Shown here in pieces: positions 19,322 through 27,906 of a DNA stretch of 60,437 nt. A program made the translations under genes and the position numbers. Position 1 is the first letter of the stretch; the number at the start of each line of letters is the position of its first letter. The notes under the pieces were generated by a model, which was not told where the DNA came from, did not search any database, and saw only the letters and a program-made list of their open reading frames with translations. Source of the DNA: an uncultured Bacteroidales bacterium (GTDB taxonomy: Bacteria > Bacteroidota > Bacteroidia > Bacteroidales > Bacteroidaceae); the NCBI GenBank assembly GCA_945787885.1, contig CALZJF010000011.1:1-60437 (forward strand), in the 5' to 3' direction.

Positions 19322-19909
19322 ATTGCAAAAGCACTACATAACATAATCTGCCTGGAAGCAGAATGGGAATATAGACAAGAAAAACGCATTAAGTTTAGTC
19401 TCAATACAGAGCCACTACTTAACTGGCTTAAGACATTCTATGGCTGCGACATAGTATATCGTCACATTCTCAACAAGCAAGACTTGCAGTATTATCTCGA
19501 TTATTTCGCTTCTCATAAAAGGGAGTTCAAGAAATACGATATAGTTTATATCGCATGTCATGGTTGGCACCATGCAATTTCATTGGAAGGTGAAGATGGT
19601 CATATCAACCTCTGCGAGCTTAATACGATTGCCAATGGTTTCTTTGCAAACCGAGTTGTTCATTTCGGGTCATGTAAAACATTGGCAAACTCTAATGAAG
19701 CTATGAAGTTCAAGGCAGACTGCGGAGCAAGACTCGTGAGCGGTTATGAAATCAGTGTAGATGCCATGACCTCTGCAATTGCAGATGCTGCTTTTTTCAA
19801 CGAGATCATGAATTACCAGAACATTGGAGTCTTCAAGAATGACACTACCTGTTTATTCTGGAAGAAGTATGAGTCCCTTCTTGAAGAGTTAAAATTTAGA
19901 ATCTATTGA
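19322..19909 (+). CDS. Possible caspase/CHAT-like protein, start codon missing
   Basis: An open frame of about 195 codons with coherent protein sequence from about 19322 (reading AKALHNIICLEAEWEY) to 19909. It has no ATG, GTG or TTG before a TTG at 19484, which would give 141 residues. A histidine at 19559-19561 (ACHGWHH) and a cysteine at 19673-19675 (HFGSCKT) are placed like the His-Cys dyad of CHAT or caspase-like peptidases. Fold and activity are inference from this pattern. The gene is AT-rich compared with its neighbours. Either it uses an unusual start (ATT 19322) or its start was lost, making it a pseudogene. A membrane protein fragment follows. Confidence 0.6.
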   Translation: MAKALHNIICLEAEWEYRQEKRIKFSLNTEPLLNWLKTFYGCDIVYRHILNKQDLQYYLDYFASHKREFKKYDIVYIACHGWHHAISLEGEDGHINLCELNTIANGFFANRVVHFGSCKTLANSNEAMKFKADCGARLVSGYEISVDAMTSAIADAAFFNEIMNYQNIGVFKNDTTCLFWKKYESLLEELKFRIY

Positions 19910-19970
19910 TGGTGAACACGCAAATAACCTATAGAGGAGTGTTACTAATCGTTATCAAAAATAAATAGAA

Positions 19971-20351
19971 ATGATTGACTTTATACAGAATTGGGGGGCA
20001 TTGATTCTCTCGCTAATAAGCATTATAGGTTGTGCCGTGACTTACGTCATACACGACAGAAAGCTCAAAAGCCAAGAGAAGCACCTTAATGCATTACAAA
20101 TTATGCAGATTGAGAGACAAGAAGCAAGGGAGAAAATGGCTGATATAATATGCGTAGCCTTTTCAATTAAAAGTGGATGCTCTGCAATCAGATTCCGTAA
20201 CACAGGAATAGCTGACGCAAATAATGTTTTAGTCATGTGCAGCCTTGCCCGTGAGGGCGCATGGCCCCATTGCGCCGCCTCCTTCCAGCCTCTGTCGGGC
20301 GCAGGCAGCGCGCGCAAGCTCATGGGCTATGCGGTTGCCATGTCGTTCTGA
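19971..20351 (+). pseudogene. Truncated single-pass membrane protein
   Basis: A 126-codon frame. Residues 1-88 form a coherent protein: one transmembrane helix (about 6-27, GALILSLISIIGCAVTYVI), a basic coiled-coil stretch, then a beta-like segment (IRFRNTGIADANNVLV) suggesting the start of an Ig-like domain. From about 20235 composition switches sharply to GC-rich sequence and the remaining 38 codons look random, so the gene is cut at its 3' end. With the preceding possible peptidase it forms an AT-rich pair, plausibly the remnant of an imported accessory module. No family name can be given. Confidence 0.55.
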
Positions 20352-20376
20352 AAATTTCATTAGCTTCCTCCCTCCT

Positions 20377-21129
20377 ATGCCTCGTCTGATTCTGTTCCTC
20401 TTCCTGTTTCTGTTTGCCGTGGCCGGCACTGCGCAGCGGCTGCTGCGACAGCCACTCTCCTACGTGCCGGCACAGAACGTCTTGGTGTTGCCGCACGACC
20501 AAGACAATCTTATTCTTGATATCATGGCCATCAACCAGTTTCTTGCCCCACGCCCCATAGCGGTGAGTGCGGCAGACAGGAAGGCTGCGGCGAAAACCAT
20601 TAGGCAGCAGAAGAAAAACCCCGTACGGCAGAGCCGCATTGCGGGGCTTTCTGCCGAGCAGAGCTTCTTGCTTACGGGCCATGCTGCTGATTTCGACAGC
20701 ATAGAGCACCGTTATTTTCAGGTTTTGCCCAGCATTATCCGCGATTCCGCATTGCCGACGGCGGAGCGTGAGCGTGCGGGACAGGATTTCCTGGACTGCA
20801 CGGGCATCATCCTTGCCACCGACAATGCTGAGGATGTCTATGTCAATCTCTACGAGAATTGCTCTGCCAGCATTCAGACGCCCAAGCTGAACCTGATGCT
20901 CGACATCATCAGCGACTATCCCGTAGGGCCGGAGGTGAAATTCCGCATAGGAGGATTAGAGCAGGGCCAGACACCCTTCACCCTCCGCATACGCCTGCAG
21001 CATCCTGACCGCGTGCCGACGTTCTATATCAATGGCCGCGCCATTCCTTCGCCCGTCGTAGAGGATGGCTATTACGTCATCAGCAGGAAATGGCGTAACC
21101 ATGAAGAAGTGTTCTTCTATGCAGATTGA
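20377..21129 (+). CDS. Exported protein of unknown function
   Basis: A 250-residue protein with a signal peptide (MPRLILFLFLFLFAVAGTAQ). The start at 20377 is chosen because the signal peptide begins there; the frame is open upstream to 20245 but that part is unlike protein. The mature part is a mixed alpha/beta sequence with an N-terminal basic helix region (KAAAKTIRQQKKNP) and a beta-rich C-terminus (FTLRIRL, PTFYINGRAI). I do not recognise the family. A strong terminator follows directly. Confidence 0.75.
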   Translation: MPRLILFLFLFLFAVAGTAQRLLRQPLSYVPAQNVLVLPHDQDNLILDIMAINQFLAPRPIAVSAADRKAAAKTIRQQKKNPVRQSRIAGLSAEQSFLLTGHAADFDSIEHRYFQVLPSIIRDSALPTAERERAGQDFLDCTGIILATDNAEDVYVNLYENCSASIQTPKLNLMLDIISDYPVGPEVKFRIGGLEQGQTPFTLRIRLQHPDRVPTFYINGRAIPSPVVEDGYYVISRKWRNHEEVFFYAD

Positions 21130-21134
21130 CGTAT

Positions 21135-21179
21135 GGGGACAGGCCGTGAAAGTCAGTTTCACGGCCTGTCCCCGTTTTT
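21135..21179 (+). terminator. Terminator after the 20.4-kb exported protein
   Basis: A perfect 17-bp stem (GGGGACAGGCCGTGAAA with its complement) around a 5-nt loop, then GTTTTTC. Part of the right arm (GTCAGTTTCACGGCCTGTC) is repeated directly at about 21191-21209. Confidence 0.9.
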
Positions 21180-21208
21180 CTGCATCTGCTTGTCAGTTTC
21201 ACGGCCTG

Positions 21209-21748
21209 TCAGACTTCCATCCATCGCGCCTCGCAGTTAGCGAGGTGAGGCACGCGGTGCAGGGCGGATATGGGCAAATGCTGTGCGTGGGCAAGCAGTG
21301 AGCGCAGGAAAAGGCCGTGAGACACAAGGAGCAGCGTGGTGCCGGCATAATGCTCACGCAGATAGGCCAGGGCGCGCCCCGCCCGGTTGAAGAGTTGCTG
21401 GCGCGTCTCGACATCCGGCGGCAGATGTTGCAGGTCAGCATCGGCAATGCGTGTGCCGGTCAGGCTTCCCCAGTCAATCTCCCGAAACAGCGGCGATGCT
21501 TCCCATGGCATCTGCGGTTCGCCATTGAAGAGCAGGCGGACGGTGTCCGTGGCGCGTTGCAAATCGCTGCTCACCACGGCTTCAAACGCATGCGTTTGAA
21601 GCCGGTCTCTTAGCCTGAGAGCCTGTTCGCGGCCCAATGGTGTCAGCCGCCCAGGCAAATGCCCTTGCAAGATTCGTGATATGTTTTCTTCTGTCTCACC
21701 GTGGCGCACCACGCAGAGGCAGATTTTTTTTGTCGGTGTGTGCATCAT
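21209..21748 (-). CDS. Histidine phosphatase (phosphoglycerate mutase-like)
   Basis: A 179-residue member of the histidine phosphatase superfamily, branch 1. The phosphorylated histidine is in the RHGET motif near residue 16, the second active-site histidine is in LLVSHGLFLR near residue 143, and FREIDWGSLTG carries the usual acidic residue. It could be a cobalamin-type alpha-ribazole phosphatase or a general phosphatase; no cobalamin genes are nearby, so the substrate is open. Confidence 0.88.
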   Translation of the reverse strand: MMHTPTKKICLCVVRHGETEENISRILQGHLPGRLTPLGREQALRLRDRLQTHAFEAVVSSDLQRATDTVRLLFNGEPQMPWEASPLFREIDWGSLTGTRIADADLQHLPPDVETRQQLFNRAGRALAYLREHYAGTTLLLVSHGLFLRSLLAHAQHLPISALHRVPHLANCEARWMEV

Positions 21749-21841
21749 GTCGAATGTGCTGTCGAATGCAGTAAGTAAGCTGTCGGAATGAGGCCGTTGC
21801 CTGCTCTAATCGTTTGAAAACTAATGGCTTTTGGAAATTTT

Positions 21842-22000
21842 GGGCGTGAAGCTGGGATGAAAACTCCGAGCTTCACGCCCCCTCTTCAGAGCTTCTGCTT
21901 CCGGGCTGGCCATTTTCGCCCCTCAAACTGGCCATTTCCGCCCCTCGAAATGACCATTTTCGCCCCTCCAAGTGGCCACTTGGAAATGAAATGTGCAGTC
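21842..22000 (-). repeat. 22-nt-unit modular repeat, locus B, with hairpin
   Basis: Read on the minus strand: a flank with ACTGCACATTTCA, then about four 22-nt units (GAGGGGCGAAAATGGCC type), then the tail GGAAGCAGAAGCTCTGAAG, then a hairpin at 21842-21880 whose arms are GGGCGTGAAGCT and AGCTTCACGCCC. Locus D at 40 kb has the same order of parts and a matching hairpin. It fills much of the 340-bp gap between the phosphatase and the FAD oxidoreductase. Confidence 0.85.
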
Positions 22001-22090
22001 GGACTCATGAAGCTGACTGCGAACGAATGGTAAGAGTGCAGGTGATGAAAATAATTTTATTGCCTACTTCCCTATTTACTTATATGTCCC

Positions 22091-23722
22091 TCAGACTTGG
22101 CCGTTCATCCACGCTGCCAGAGCCTCGGCGCAGCGTTCGCCGTCGATGGCAGCGCTGACGATGCCTCCCGCATATCCCGCTCCCTCGCCGCAGGGAAAGA
22201 GCCCGGCGAGGCGTACGTGTTGCAAGGTCTCGGCGTCGCGGAGGATGCGGACGGGGGCGGAAGTGCGCGTTTCGCTTGCTATCATCAGCGCATCGTTCGT
22301 CAGAAAACCGTGGCAACGGCGTCCGAAGGCGCGGAAGCCCTCTTGCAATCGCGTGGTGACGAAGCGCGGCATCCAGAAATGCAGGGGCGACGCTATCAGG
22401 CCCGGGGCGTACGACGAGCGAGGCAAGTCGGCCGAGAGTTTGCGGTTCACAAAGTCTGCCATGCGCTGCGCCGGAGCCGTCTGGCGTCTGCCGCCCTGAA
22501 TCCAAGTGGCGCGCTCCATCGCTTCCTGCAGATACATCATCCGCAGCGGGTTAGCGGCATCATCGATGTCGGCATGCAGATTCGCAAAGTCAGCATCCTG
22601 CATGGCTTCCTGCAGGAAGGGCAGCAGTTCGCCATCAAGGTCTTCGGGCCGCGTCTCCACCACCATGCCGCTGTTTGACCATTGTCCGCCGCGGTTTGAC
22701 GGACTCATGCCGTTCACCACCACTTGCTCCGGACCGCTGGCAGCAGGCACGACGAATCCGCCGGGACACATGCAGAAAGAATAGACGCCGCGCCCTCCTG
22801 CCTGCTGCACCATGCTGTATTCGGCAGCAGGGAGATAGGCCCCCCGCCCCTCGCGACGATGGTATTGAAGCTGGTCGATAAGCCGCGACGGATGCTCAAG
22901 GCGGACACCGACGGCGATGCCTTTCTGCTCAATCTCTATGCCCGACTGGCGGAGATAGCGATAGACATCGCGGGCGGAATGCCCTGTGGCGAGAATGACG
23001 GGACCACGAAACTCCTCGCCCGTCTGTGTGAAGACACCGCCGACGTGGTCGTGCTCCAGCAAAAGCCCATCGACGCGCGTCTGGAAATGAACCTCGCCGC
23101 CGCACTGCAGAATCTGATTGCGCATGGCCTCAATGATGGCAGGCAGGCGGTCAGTGCCGATGTGCGGATGGGCATCAGCCAGAATGTCGGCGGCAGCACC
23201 GTGCTGGCAGAAGACGCGGAGTATGCGTTCGACATTCCCACGCTTCTTCGAGCGTGTGTAGAGCTTGCCGTCGCTGTATGCTCCTGCGCCGCCCTCGCCG
23301 AAGGAGTAATTGCTCTCGGCATCTACCGTATGCTCGCGGCTGATGCGTGCCAAGTCGCGTTTGCGGTCGCGAACGTTGCGCCCGCGCTCCAAGACGATGG
23401 GCCGTATGCCCAGCTCGATGAGGCGCAGCGCAGCGAAAAGTCCGCCGGGGCCAGCACCGACGACGATGGCTTGGCGCGCTTTCGACACGTCGGCGTAGCG
23501 AAGAGGCTCGAATGAGAGGGCAGGCGGCTCCTCGTTCACCCATATCTCAAGCGTGAGGTTGACGAAAATAGTGCGTTGGCGTGCGTCGATGCTGCGCTTC
23601 AGCGGACGTACCGCACGGATATCTCCTGCGGGCAACTGCAGTTGTTCGGCCACGGCAGCCCGAAGGCGTGCTGCCACGTACGCCACATCAGGCGTAACGC
23701 GGAGTTGAAGAGTCGTTCTCAT
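22091..23722 (-). CDS. FAD-dependent oxidoreductase (COG2509-type)
   Basis: A 543-residue flavoprotein. An N-terminal region of about 85 residues precedes the FAD-binding Rossmann motif VVGAGPGGLFAALRL and the ribose-binding acid in VLERG. A second nucleotide-binding stretch (VILATGHSARDVY) and a C-terminal GEGAGYAGGI close the FAD site, as in the uncharacterised dehydrogenase family COG2509. The electron partner and substrate are not known. It is transcribed divergently from purA across a 319-bp gap. Confidence 0.88.
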   Translation of the reverse strand: MRTTLQLRVTPDVAYVAARLRAAVAEQLQLPAGDIRAVRPLKRSIDARQRTIFVNLTLEIWVNEEPPALSFEPLRYADVSKARQAIVVGAGPGGLFAALRLIELGIRPIVLERGRNVRDRKRDLARISREHTVDAESNYSFGEGGAGAYSDGKLYTRSKKRGNVERILRVFCQHGAAADILADAHPHIGTDRLPAIIEAMRNQILQCGGEVHFQTRVDGLLLEHDHVGGVFTQTGEEFRGPVILATGHSARDVYRYLRQSGIEIEQKGIAVGVRLEHPSRLIDQLQYHRREGRGAYLPAAEYSMVQQAGGRGVYSFCMCPGGFVVPAASGPEQVVVNGMSPSNRGGQWSNSGMVVETRPEDLDGELLPFLQEAMQDADFANLHADIDDAANPLRMMYLQEAMERATWIQGGRRQTAPAQRMADFVNRKLSADLPRSSYAPGLIASPLHFWMPRFVTTRLQEGFRAFGRRCHGFLTNDALMIASETRTSAPVRILRDAETLQHVRLAGLFPCGEGAGYAGGIVSAAIDGERCAEALAAWMNGQV

Positions 23723-23850
23723 ATAGCGGGTGGAAGGTTTTCAGACAGGAAGACAGCAAGCCGCAACCCATCGTAAAACAGAAGAAAAGAAAGACGGGGG
23801 TATGCACTTGCCTTCTTTTCAGACAAATGCGGCGCAAAAATACAAAGATT

Positions 23851-23883
23851 TTTTGCATAATCGCCGATAATACCGTAATTTTG
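23851..23883 (+). promoter_or_regulatory. Promoter for purA
   Basis: TTTTG at 23851-23855, 20 bp, then TAATTTTG at 23876-23883. It predicts a purA leader of about 150 nt. A TATTTTTG box on the opposite strand at 23835-23842 may serve the divergent oxidoreductase gene, but has no clear -33 partner. Confidence 0.65.
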
Positions 23884-24041
23884 TGGCGTTTTCGTCAGTA
23901 GCTGGCGAGGCTTCTGCTGCATGATGATGGAGAAACGCTTTCTCGCCCTGCGGCACACCTTGGGCCCCCATTCTTGCTGCCTGAGGGAGGCTGAACGTCC
24001 GGCACTGGCAATCCCAGATACCTCAACATAACCACAGCAAT

Positions 24042-25310
24042 ATGTCACAAGGAAAAGTCGATGCACTGCTTGGCATCGTGTTCGGCGACGAAGGCAAAGG
24101 CAAGGTCGTCGATTATTTTACTCCGCGCTATGATGTAGTAGCCCGTTTTGCCGGTGGCCCGAATGCCGGCCATACCATTATCTTTGAAGGCAAGAAATTC
24201 GTGCTACGCAGTATTCCGTCGGGCATCTTCGATGAGGGCAAGCTCAATATCATCGGTAACGGTTGCGTCATCGCTCCTGACCTCTTCATGAAGGAGGCTC
24301 ACGAACTGGAGGCTGCCGGCTACACCCTGACCGAGCGGCTCCACATCAGCCGCCGCGCACACCTCATCCTCCCCACACACCGCGTGCTCGACCGCGCTTA
24401 CGAGGCGGCGAAGGGCAAGAACAAGGTGGGCACCACGGGTAAGGGCATTGGCCCCACCTATTCTGACAAGGCTGCCCGCGTAGGACTCCGCGTGGGCGAC
24501 ATACTGGAGAATTTCCAGGAGAAATATGAGCAGCTGAAGGCACGCCATGAGCAGATACTCCGCGACCTCCACTATACCGATTACGACATCACTGAAGAAG
24601 AGCAGACATGGCTGGAGGGTGTGGAATATATGCGCAAATTCCACCTCACCGACACTGAGTTTGAAATCAATCAGGCACTCGCCGAGGGAAAGAGCGTGCT
24701 GGCAGAAGGCGCACAAGGTTCGCTCCTCGACATCGACCACGGCACTTATCCCTTCGTCAGCTCTTCCAGCACGACGGCGGGCGGCGTCTGCACGGGTCTG
24801 GGCGTGGCTCCCAACAAGATAGACCGTGTGTGGGGAATCTTCAAGGCCTATTCCACCCGAGTCGGGTCAGGCCCTTTCCCCGTGGAACTCTTTGACGAAA
24901 CGGGCAACGAGATTCGACGCATCGGGCATGAGTTTGGTGCTGTCACGGGTCGCGACCGCCGTTGCGGCTGGATTGACCTCGTGGCGCTGCGCTATGCCAT
25001 CATGATTAACGGCGTGACGGACCTCGTCATGATGAAGAGCGATGTGCTCGATGGCTTCGATACCATCAGGGCGTGCGTGGCTTACGAGAAGGATGGAGTC
25101 CGCACCACTGATATGCCCTATGATACCGAAGGTTGGGCTCCCGTATATGAGGACATCAAGGGCTGGAAGACACCCCTCTCCGAGCTCCGCAGTGAGGCAG
25201 AATTTCCTCAGGCGTTTAAGGATTATATTGCCTACTTGGAGGAAAAGACGGCGTGCCGCATCAGCATCGTCAGTGTCAGTCCTGACCGCGAGGCTACCAT
25301 TATCCGATAG
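24042..25310 (+). CDS. purA: Adenylosuccinate synthetase
   Basis: A 422-residue cytoplasmic enzyme joining IMP and aspartate with GTP to give adenylosuccinate, the first committed step to AMP. The N-terminal GTP loop (FGDEGKGKVVDYF) holds the catalytic aspartate; NAGHTI supplies the catalytic histidine, and TGKGIGPTYSDK and GSGPFPVEL are family signatures. The length is normal. Its stop codon lies in a short sequence repeated downstream, and comF begins 73 bp on. Confidence 0.97.
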   Translation: MSQGKVDALLGIVFGDEGKGKVVDYFTPRYDVVARFAGGPNAGHTIIFEGKKFVLRSIPSGIFDEGKLNIIGNGCVIAPDLFMKEAHELEAAGYTLTERLHISRRAHLILPTHRVLDRAYEAAKGKNKVGTTGKGIGPTYSDKAARVGLRVGDILENFQEKYEQLKARHEQILRDLHYTDYDITEEEQTWLEGVEYMRKFHLTDTEFEINQALAEGKSVLAEGAQGSLLDIDHGTYPFVSSSSTTAGGVCTGLGVAPNKIDRVWGIFKAYSTRVGSGPFPVELFDETGNEIRRIGHEFGAVTGRDRRCGWIDLVALRYAIMINGVTDLVMMKSDVLDGFDTIRACVAYEKDGVRTTDMPYDTEGWAPVYEDIKGWKTPLSELRSEAEFPQAFKDYIAYLEEKTACRISIVSVSPDREATIIR

Positions 25311-25401
25311 TTCAGGTTTCAGTGAAGTCCTTTCGGATTCATCTGATAGTTTAGTCGGATTCATCTGATAGTTTAGGTTTCAGTGAAGTTCTTTCGGATT
25401 C
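25306..25401 (+). repeat. Duplicated segment between purA stop and comF start
   Basis: A 35-nt segment beginning GATAGTTCAGGTTTCAGTGA at 25306-25340 recurs at 25367-25401 with two differences; a shortened 22-nt copy sits between (25345-25366). The first contains the purA stop, the last contains the GTG taken as the comF start. Confidence 0.92.
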
Positions 25402-26240
25402 CTCAGCACATTATTCCCCATGAAATAGCTACAGCGTTTGCCATATTCCTTGGCAGACGCTGTAAACTTTGTGGAGGGTATGTGGCGGACGACTGTCTGT
25501 GTCTGCGTTGCCGCCTTCTGTTGCCCTACGTCCCTCATCGTTGCGAACCGGGCAATCTGATAGAGTTGCGTTTTGCAGGGGCGATTCCGCTCGAAAGAGC
25601 CTATTCGCTCATGCGATACTCTCAGGCACTATGGGCGAGGGAGGTGTTGATGGTCATCAAATACTTGCAGGAGGAATGGACCGCCCGCAAGTTGGGCGAA
25701 ATGATGGCGACGGACGTGGCTGAAAGTGGCTTCTTCGACACGGTCGATGTACTTCAGCCCGTGCCGCTGCATCCACTGCGCCAGATTCAGCGCGGCTACA
25801 ACCAGAGCGAGCGCATAGCCGCAGGCGTGAGCAGCATCAGCGGATGCCCCGTTGCACAGTTGGTGAAGCGCAGTCGGCATACCAGCACGCAGACCCGCAA
25901 GTCGGCTTCGGAGCGTTCGGAAAATGTAAGTGGTGCGTTTCGTGGCAACTCTCATCGCATCAAAAAGGCTTTTGCCAAAGCAAAAGCCGCGGGCCACGAG
26001 GTGCTACACATCGTCATCATCGACGACGTCATTACGACGGGTTCTACCATTATAAATTGTGCTCGTGCCATACTCGAGGCAGTCCCCGATGAGGCGGAGC
26101 ACATTCGTTTCTCTGTCATGTCGGTGGCTTTGGCAGGACAACTACGCATGGGGCGCATCACGCCGGAGAAACTTCATATCAAGGATTGCACCGTCAGCAG
26201 TGAGGAGTTCGTAGCCCTCCAGCATCGGCCGTTGGCGTGA
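25383..26240 (+). CDS. comF: ComF-family phosphoribosyltransferase-like protein
   Basis: A 285-residue protein with an N-terminal double zinc-binding motif (CKLCGGYVADDCLCLRC) and a C-terminal phosphoribosyltransferase-type domain with the PRPP loop VIIDDVITTGST near residue 215. ComF is needed for DNA uptake in competent bacteria; in Bacteroidetes the role is unproven. The only reasonable start is GTG 25383, which lies in the duplicated segment shared with the purA 3' end; no in-frame ATG precedes the zinc motif. It faces the ferredoxin gene across a terminator. Confidence 0.88.
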   Translation: MKFFRIPQHIIPHEIATAFAIFLGRRCKLCGGYVADDCLCLRCRLLLPYVPHRCEPGNLIELRFAGAIPLERAYSLMRYSQALWAREVLMVIKYLQEEWTARKLGEMMATDVAESGFFDTVDVLQPVPLHPLRQIQRGYNQSERIAAGVSSISGCPVAQLVKRSRHTSTQTRKSASERSENVSGAFRGNSHRIKKAFAKAKAAGHEVLHIVIIDDVITTGSTIINCARAILEAVPDEAEHIRFSVMSVALAGQLRMGRITPEKLHIKDCTVSSEEFVALQHRPLA

Positions 26241-26317
26241 TGGGGCTGCCAGCTTTCCTACACAGCGGCTGTCTGGCAACGGCGAGGCGCAGGATGCAAG
26301 CGTAGGGCTGAAAACGA

Positions 26318-26370
26318 ACAGACGACTTGTCCGTTCCACCGAGGTGGATGGGCAAGCCGTCTGTTTTTGA
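26318..26370. terminator. Bidirectional terminator between comF and ferredoxin
   Basis: A long stem: CAGACGACTTGTCCGTTCCA pairs with a right arm ending AAGCCGTCTG, with few mismatches and a GAGG loop. TTTTTG follows on the plus strand. It separates two convergent genes. Confidence 0.8.
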
Positions 26371-26389
26371 TGGTTTCTGTCGATTGTGT

Positions 26390-26557
26390 TTAGCCTTCGG
26401 TGATGGCACCACTGGGGCAAACATCAGCGCAAGTACCGCAGGAAACGCAGGTATCAGGGTCGATAGAATACTTTTCGCCTTCGCTGATAGCACCAGCGGG
26501 ACATTCGTCGATGCAGGTTCCGCATGCAACGCAATCGTCACCAATAACGTAAGCCAT
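26390..26557 (-). CDS. Bacterial-type 2[4Fe-4S] ferredoxin
   Basis: A 55-residue electron carrier with two complete cluster motifs, CVACGTCIDECP and CVSCGTCADVCP, each followed by the usual G-A-I stretch. The start is at 26557 (MAYVIGDDC); the frame is open further upstream but that part overlaps the promoter at 26677-26708. It is a single gene with its own promoter and terminator. It probably serves low-potential electron transfer, for example for pyruvate:ferredoxin oxidoreductase, which is not in this window. Confidence 0.96.
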   Translation of the reverse strand: MAYVIGDDCVACGTCIDECPAGAISEGEKYSIDPDTCVSCGTCADVCPSGAITEG

Positions 26558-26676
26558 AATGAATGATGTTTTGTTGTGAATAAATAATATATTGTTTGAA
26601 AAGCAAAGTCTTAACTTGCGCGTGCTGCCTGCGAGTAAGTCTGGAATGAGGGAGAATCGAAGGGCAAGCGTGGTGC

Positions 26677-26708
26677 AAATGTACGGCAAAGATTTAATTT
26701 AACCAAAT
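26677..26708 (-). promoter_or_regulatory. Promoter for the ferredoxin gene
   Basis: Minus strand: -33 TTTG, 20 bp, -7 TACATTTG, full consensus. It gives a leader of about 110 nt and excludes the longer open frame beginning at 26689. Confidence 0.8.
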
Positions 26709-26775
26709 TTCATGGTACAAAACATATTGCCCTGGGCTTTGAGTCCTGCATTTTCCCTTGTTTCTTCCATCATGC

Positions 26776-27885
26776 TTACAAACGCTCGTAGCTGAAATCG
26801 TCGATGACTCGTCCCCAATGTGCATTGACAAGGTCGATGATTTCTTGAGGATAGTTGTATTTGTTCTTCTTGTAACCGCGTTTTGACCCGACATATTGCT
26901 CAATGGCAGAGTAGGATTCTGCAAATCCGGGTAGGGAAAGTTCGCGGTAGATACGTTCGGTCATGCCCAGCGCATCGGCTTCGAAGTCTTCAAACTTCAC
27001 TTCGATGAGATTGCCTTCAGGGATGAGATGCTTGTCGCGCTGATAGGCATCGTAGAGCATGGAATAGACATCAAGAATGTTCTGTTGCAGCTCTGCATCG
27101 CTGATGTGCTGCAGTTCGAGCGGCTTGATGGTGTTGGCGAAGAAGGAGCGTGTGCTGTTGAAGACGGTATAGGGATTGCGCACGAGATAGATGAACTTGG
27201 CGTTGGGATATATCTTGAGGATTTCCTTCACACGTCCTGTATGGGGTGGGTTCTTAGAGAGAAACTGTGTGCCGCCAGTGTTCCACAGTGCCACGCGTAC
27301 GAGTTGGTCGAAGGCTTTGTGGAAGGCTGTCTTCTCTTCCTCCGTCGCTGTCTCGAAAGTGAGATAGCGGCGGGCGTATTCCATCATGTTTTGGGGGAAA
27401 ATCCAAAAGTTATAGTAGGTGTAGGGACAGGCATTTTGCAGGGCAAACTCCTCTTCTTGAGGCAAATCGGGAGCCAAATCCATGTTGTCGGTCGGACGTT
27501 TGTCGGGCATGAGCCATCCCATGGTGGGTTTGAAGAAGTTCTGTCCGAACATGATGAAATGTGGAAAGACGGTCTGATAGGTGGTGCAGAATCCGAAATG
27601 TTTGTCGCAGGAGAGCACATTGTGTACAAAGGTCGTTCCGCTGCGCCAGTGTCCGAGGATAAAAACAGGGTCGTGCTGCATGGGCCGGTCTGCCAAATGC
27701 TTGCGGTAGCGGCGTTCCTGAAATCCCGTGCAGGTGGAAAGCAGGCGGCAGATGGCCTTCGTCAGAAAGTATTTTGTGCGTTTGTCGGAGGCTATCTCCT
27801 GGCCGGCAGTGAGTGTCTTAAAGGTTTTCCAGTCAGCACCAACCAGCGTATTGACGGGTAGCTTTGAAAATTCTAATAATCCCAT
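26776..27885 (-). CDS. PAPS-dependent sulfotransferase family protein
   Basis: A 369-residue protein of the sulfotransferase superfamily. The 5'-phosphosulfate loop HWRSGTTFVHN lies near residue 80 and the 3'-phosphate motif LVRNPYTVFNSTRSFF near residue 235, both expected for PAPS binding. Acceptor substrate is unknown; gut Bacteroidales use such enzymes on lipids, sterols or glycans. It starts 21 bp after radA stops and so belongs to the MerR-radA-sulfotransferase operon, an odd partnership with no clear functional link. Confidence 0.87.
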   Translation of the reverse strand: MGLLEFSKLPVNTLVGADWKTFKTLTAGQEIASDKRTKYFLTKAICRLLSTCTGFQERRYRKHLADRPMQHDPVFILGHWRSGTTFVHNVLSCDKHFGFCTTYQTVFPHFIMFGQNFFKPTMGWLMPDKRPTDNMDLAPDLPQEEEFALQNACPYTYYNFWIFPQNMMEYARRYLTFETATEEEKTAFHKAFDQLVRVALWNTGGTQFLSKNPPHTGRVKEILKIYPNAKFIYLVRNPYTVFNSTRSFFANTIKPLELQHISDAELQQNILDVYSMLYDAYQRDKHLIPEGNLIEVKFEDFEADALGMTERIYRELSLPGFAESYSAIEQYVGSKRGYKKNKYNYPQEIIDLVNAHWGRVIDDFSYERL

Positions 27886-27906
27886 AAGTGTTAGATGTAT
27901 AAAAGT

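Noticed and set aside
19376-19390. Frameshift in an A run of the caspase-like gene
   Set aside because: Re-reading the bases shows the frame is continuous (CAA GAA AAA CGC); only the start codon is lacking.
21903-21990. Possible CRISPR in the 22-nt units
   Set aside because: Units are contiguous and only about 22 nt; no spacer-like unique sequence.
23884-24041. Riboswitch in the purA leader
   Set aside because: The leader is about 150 nt, but I see no purine-riboswitch core or other known motif.
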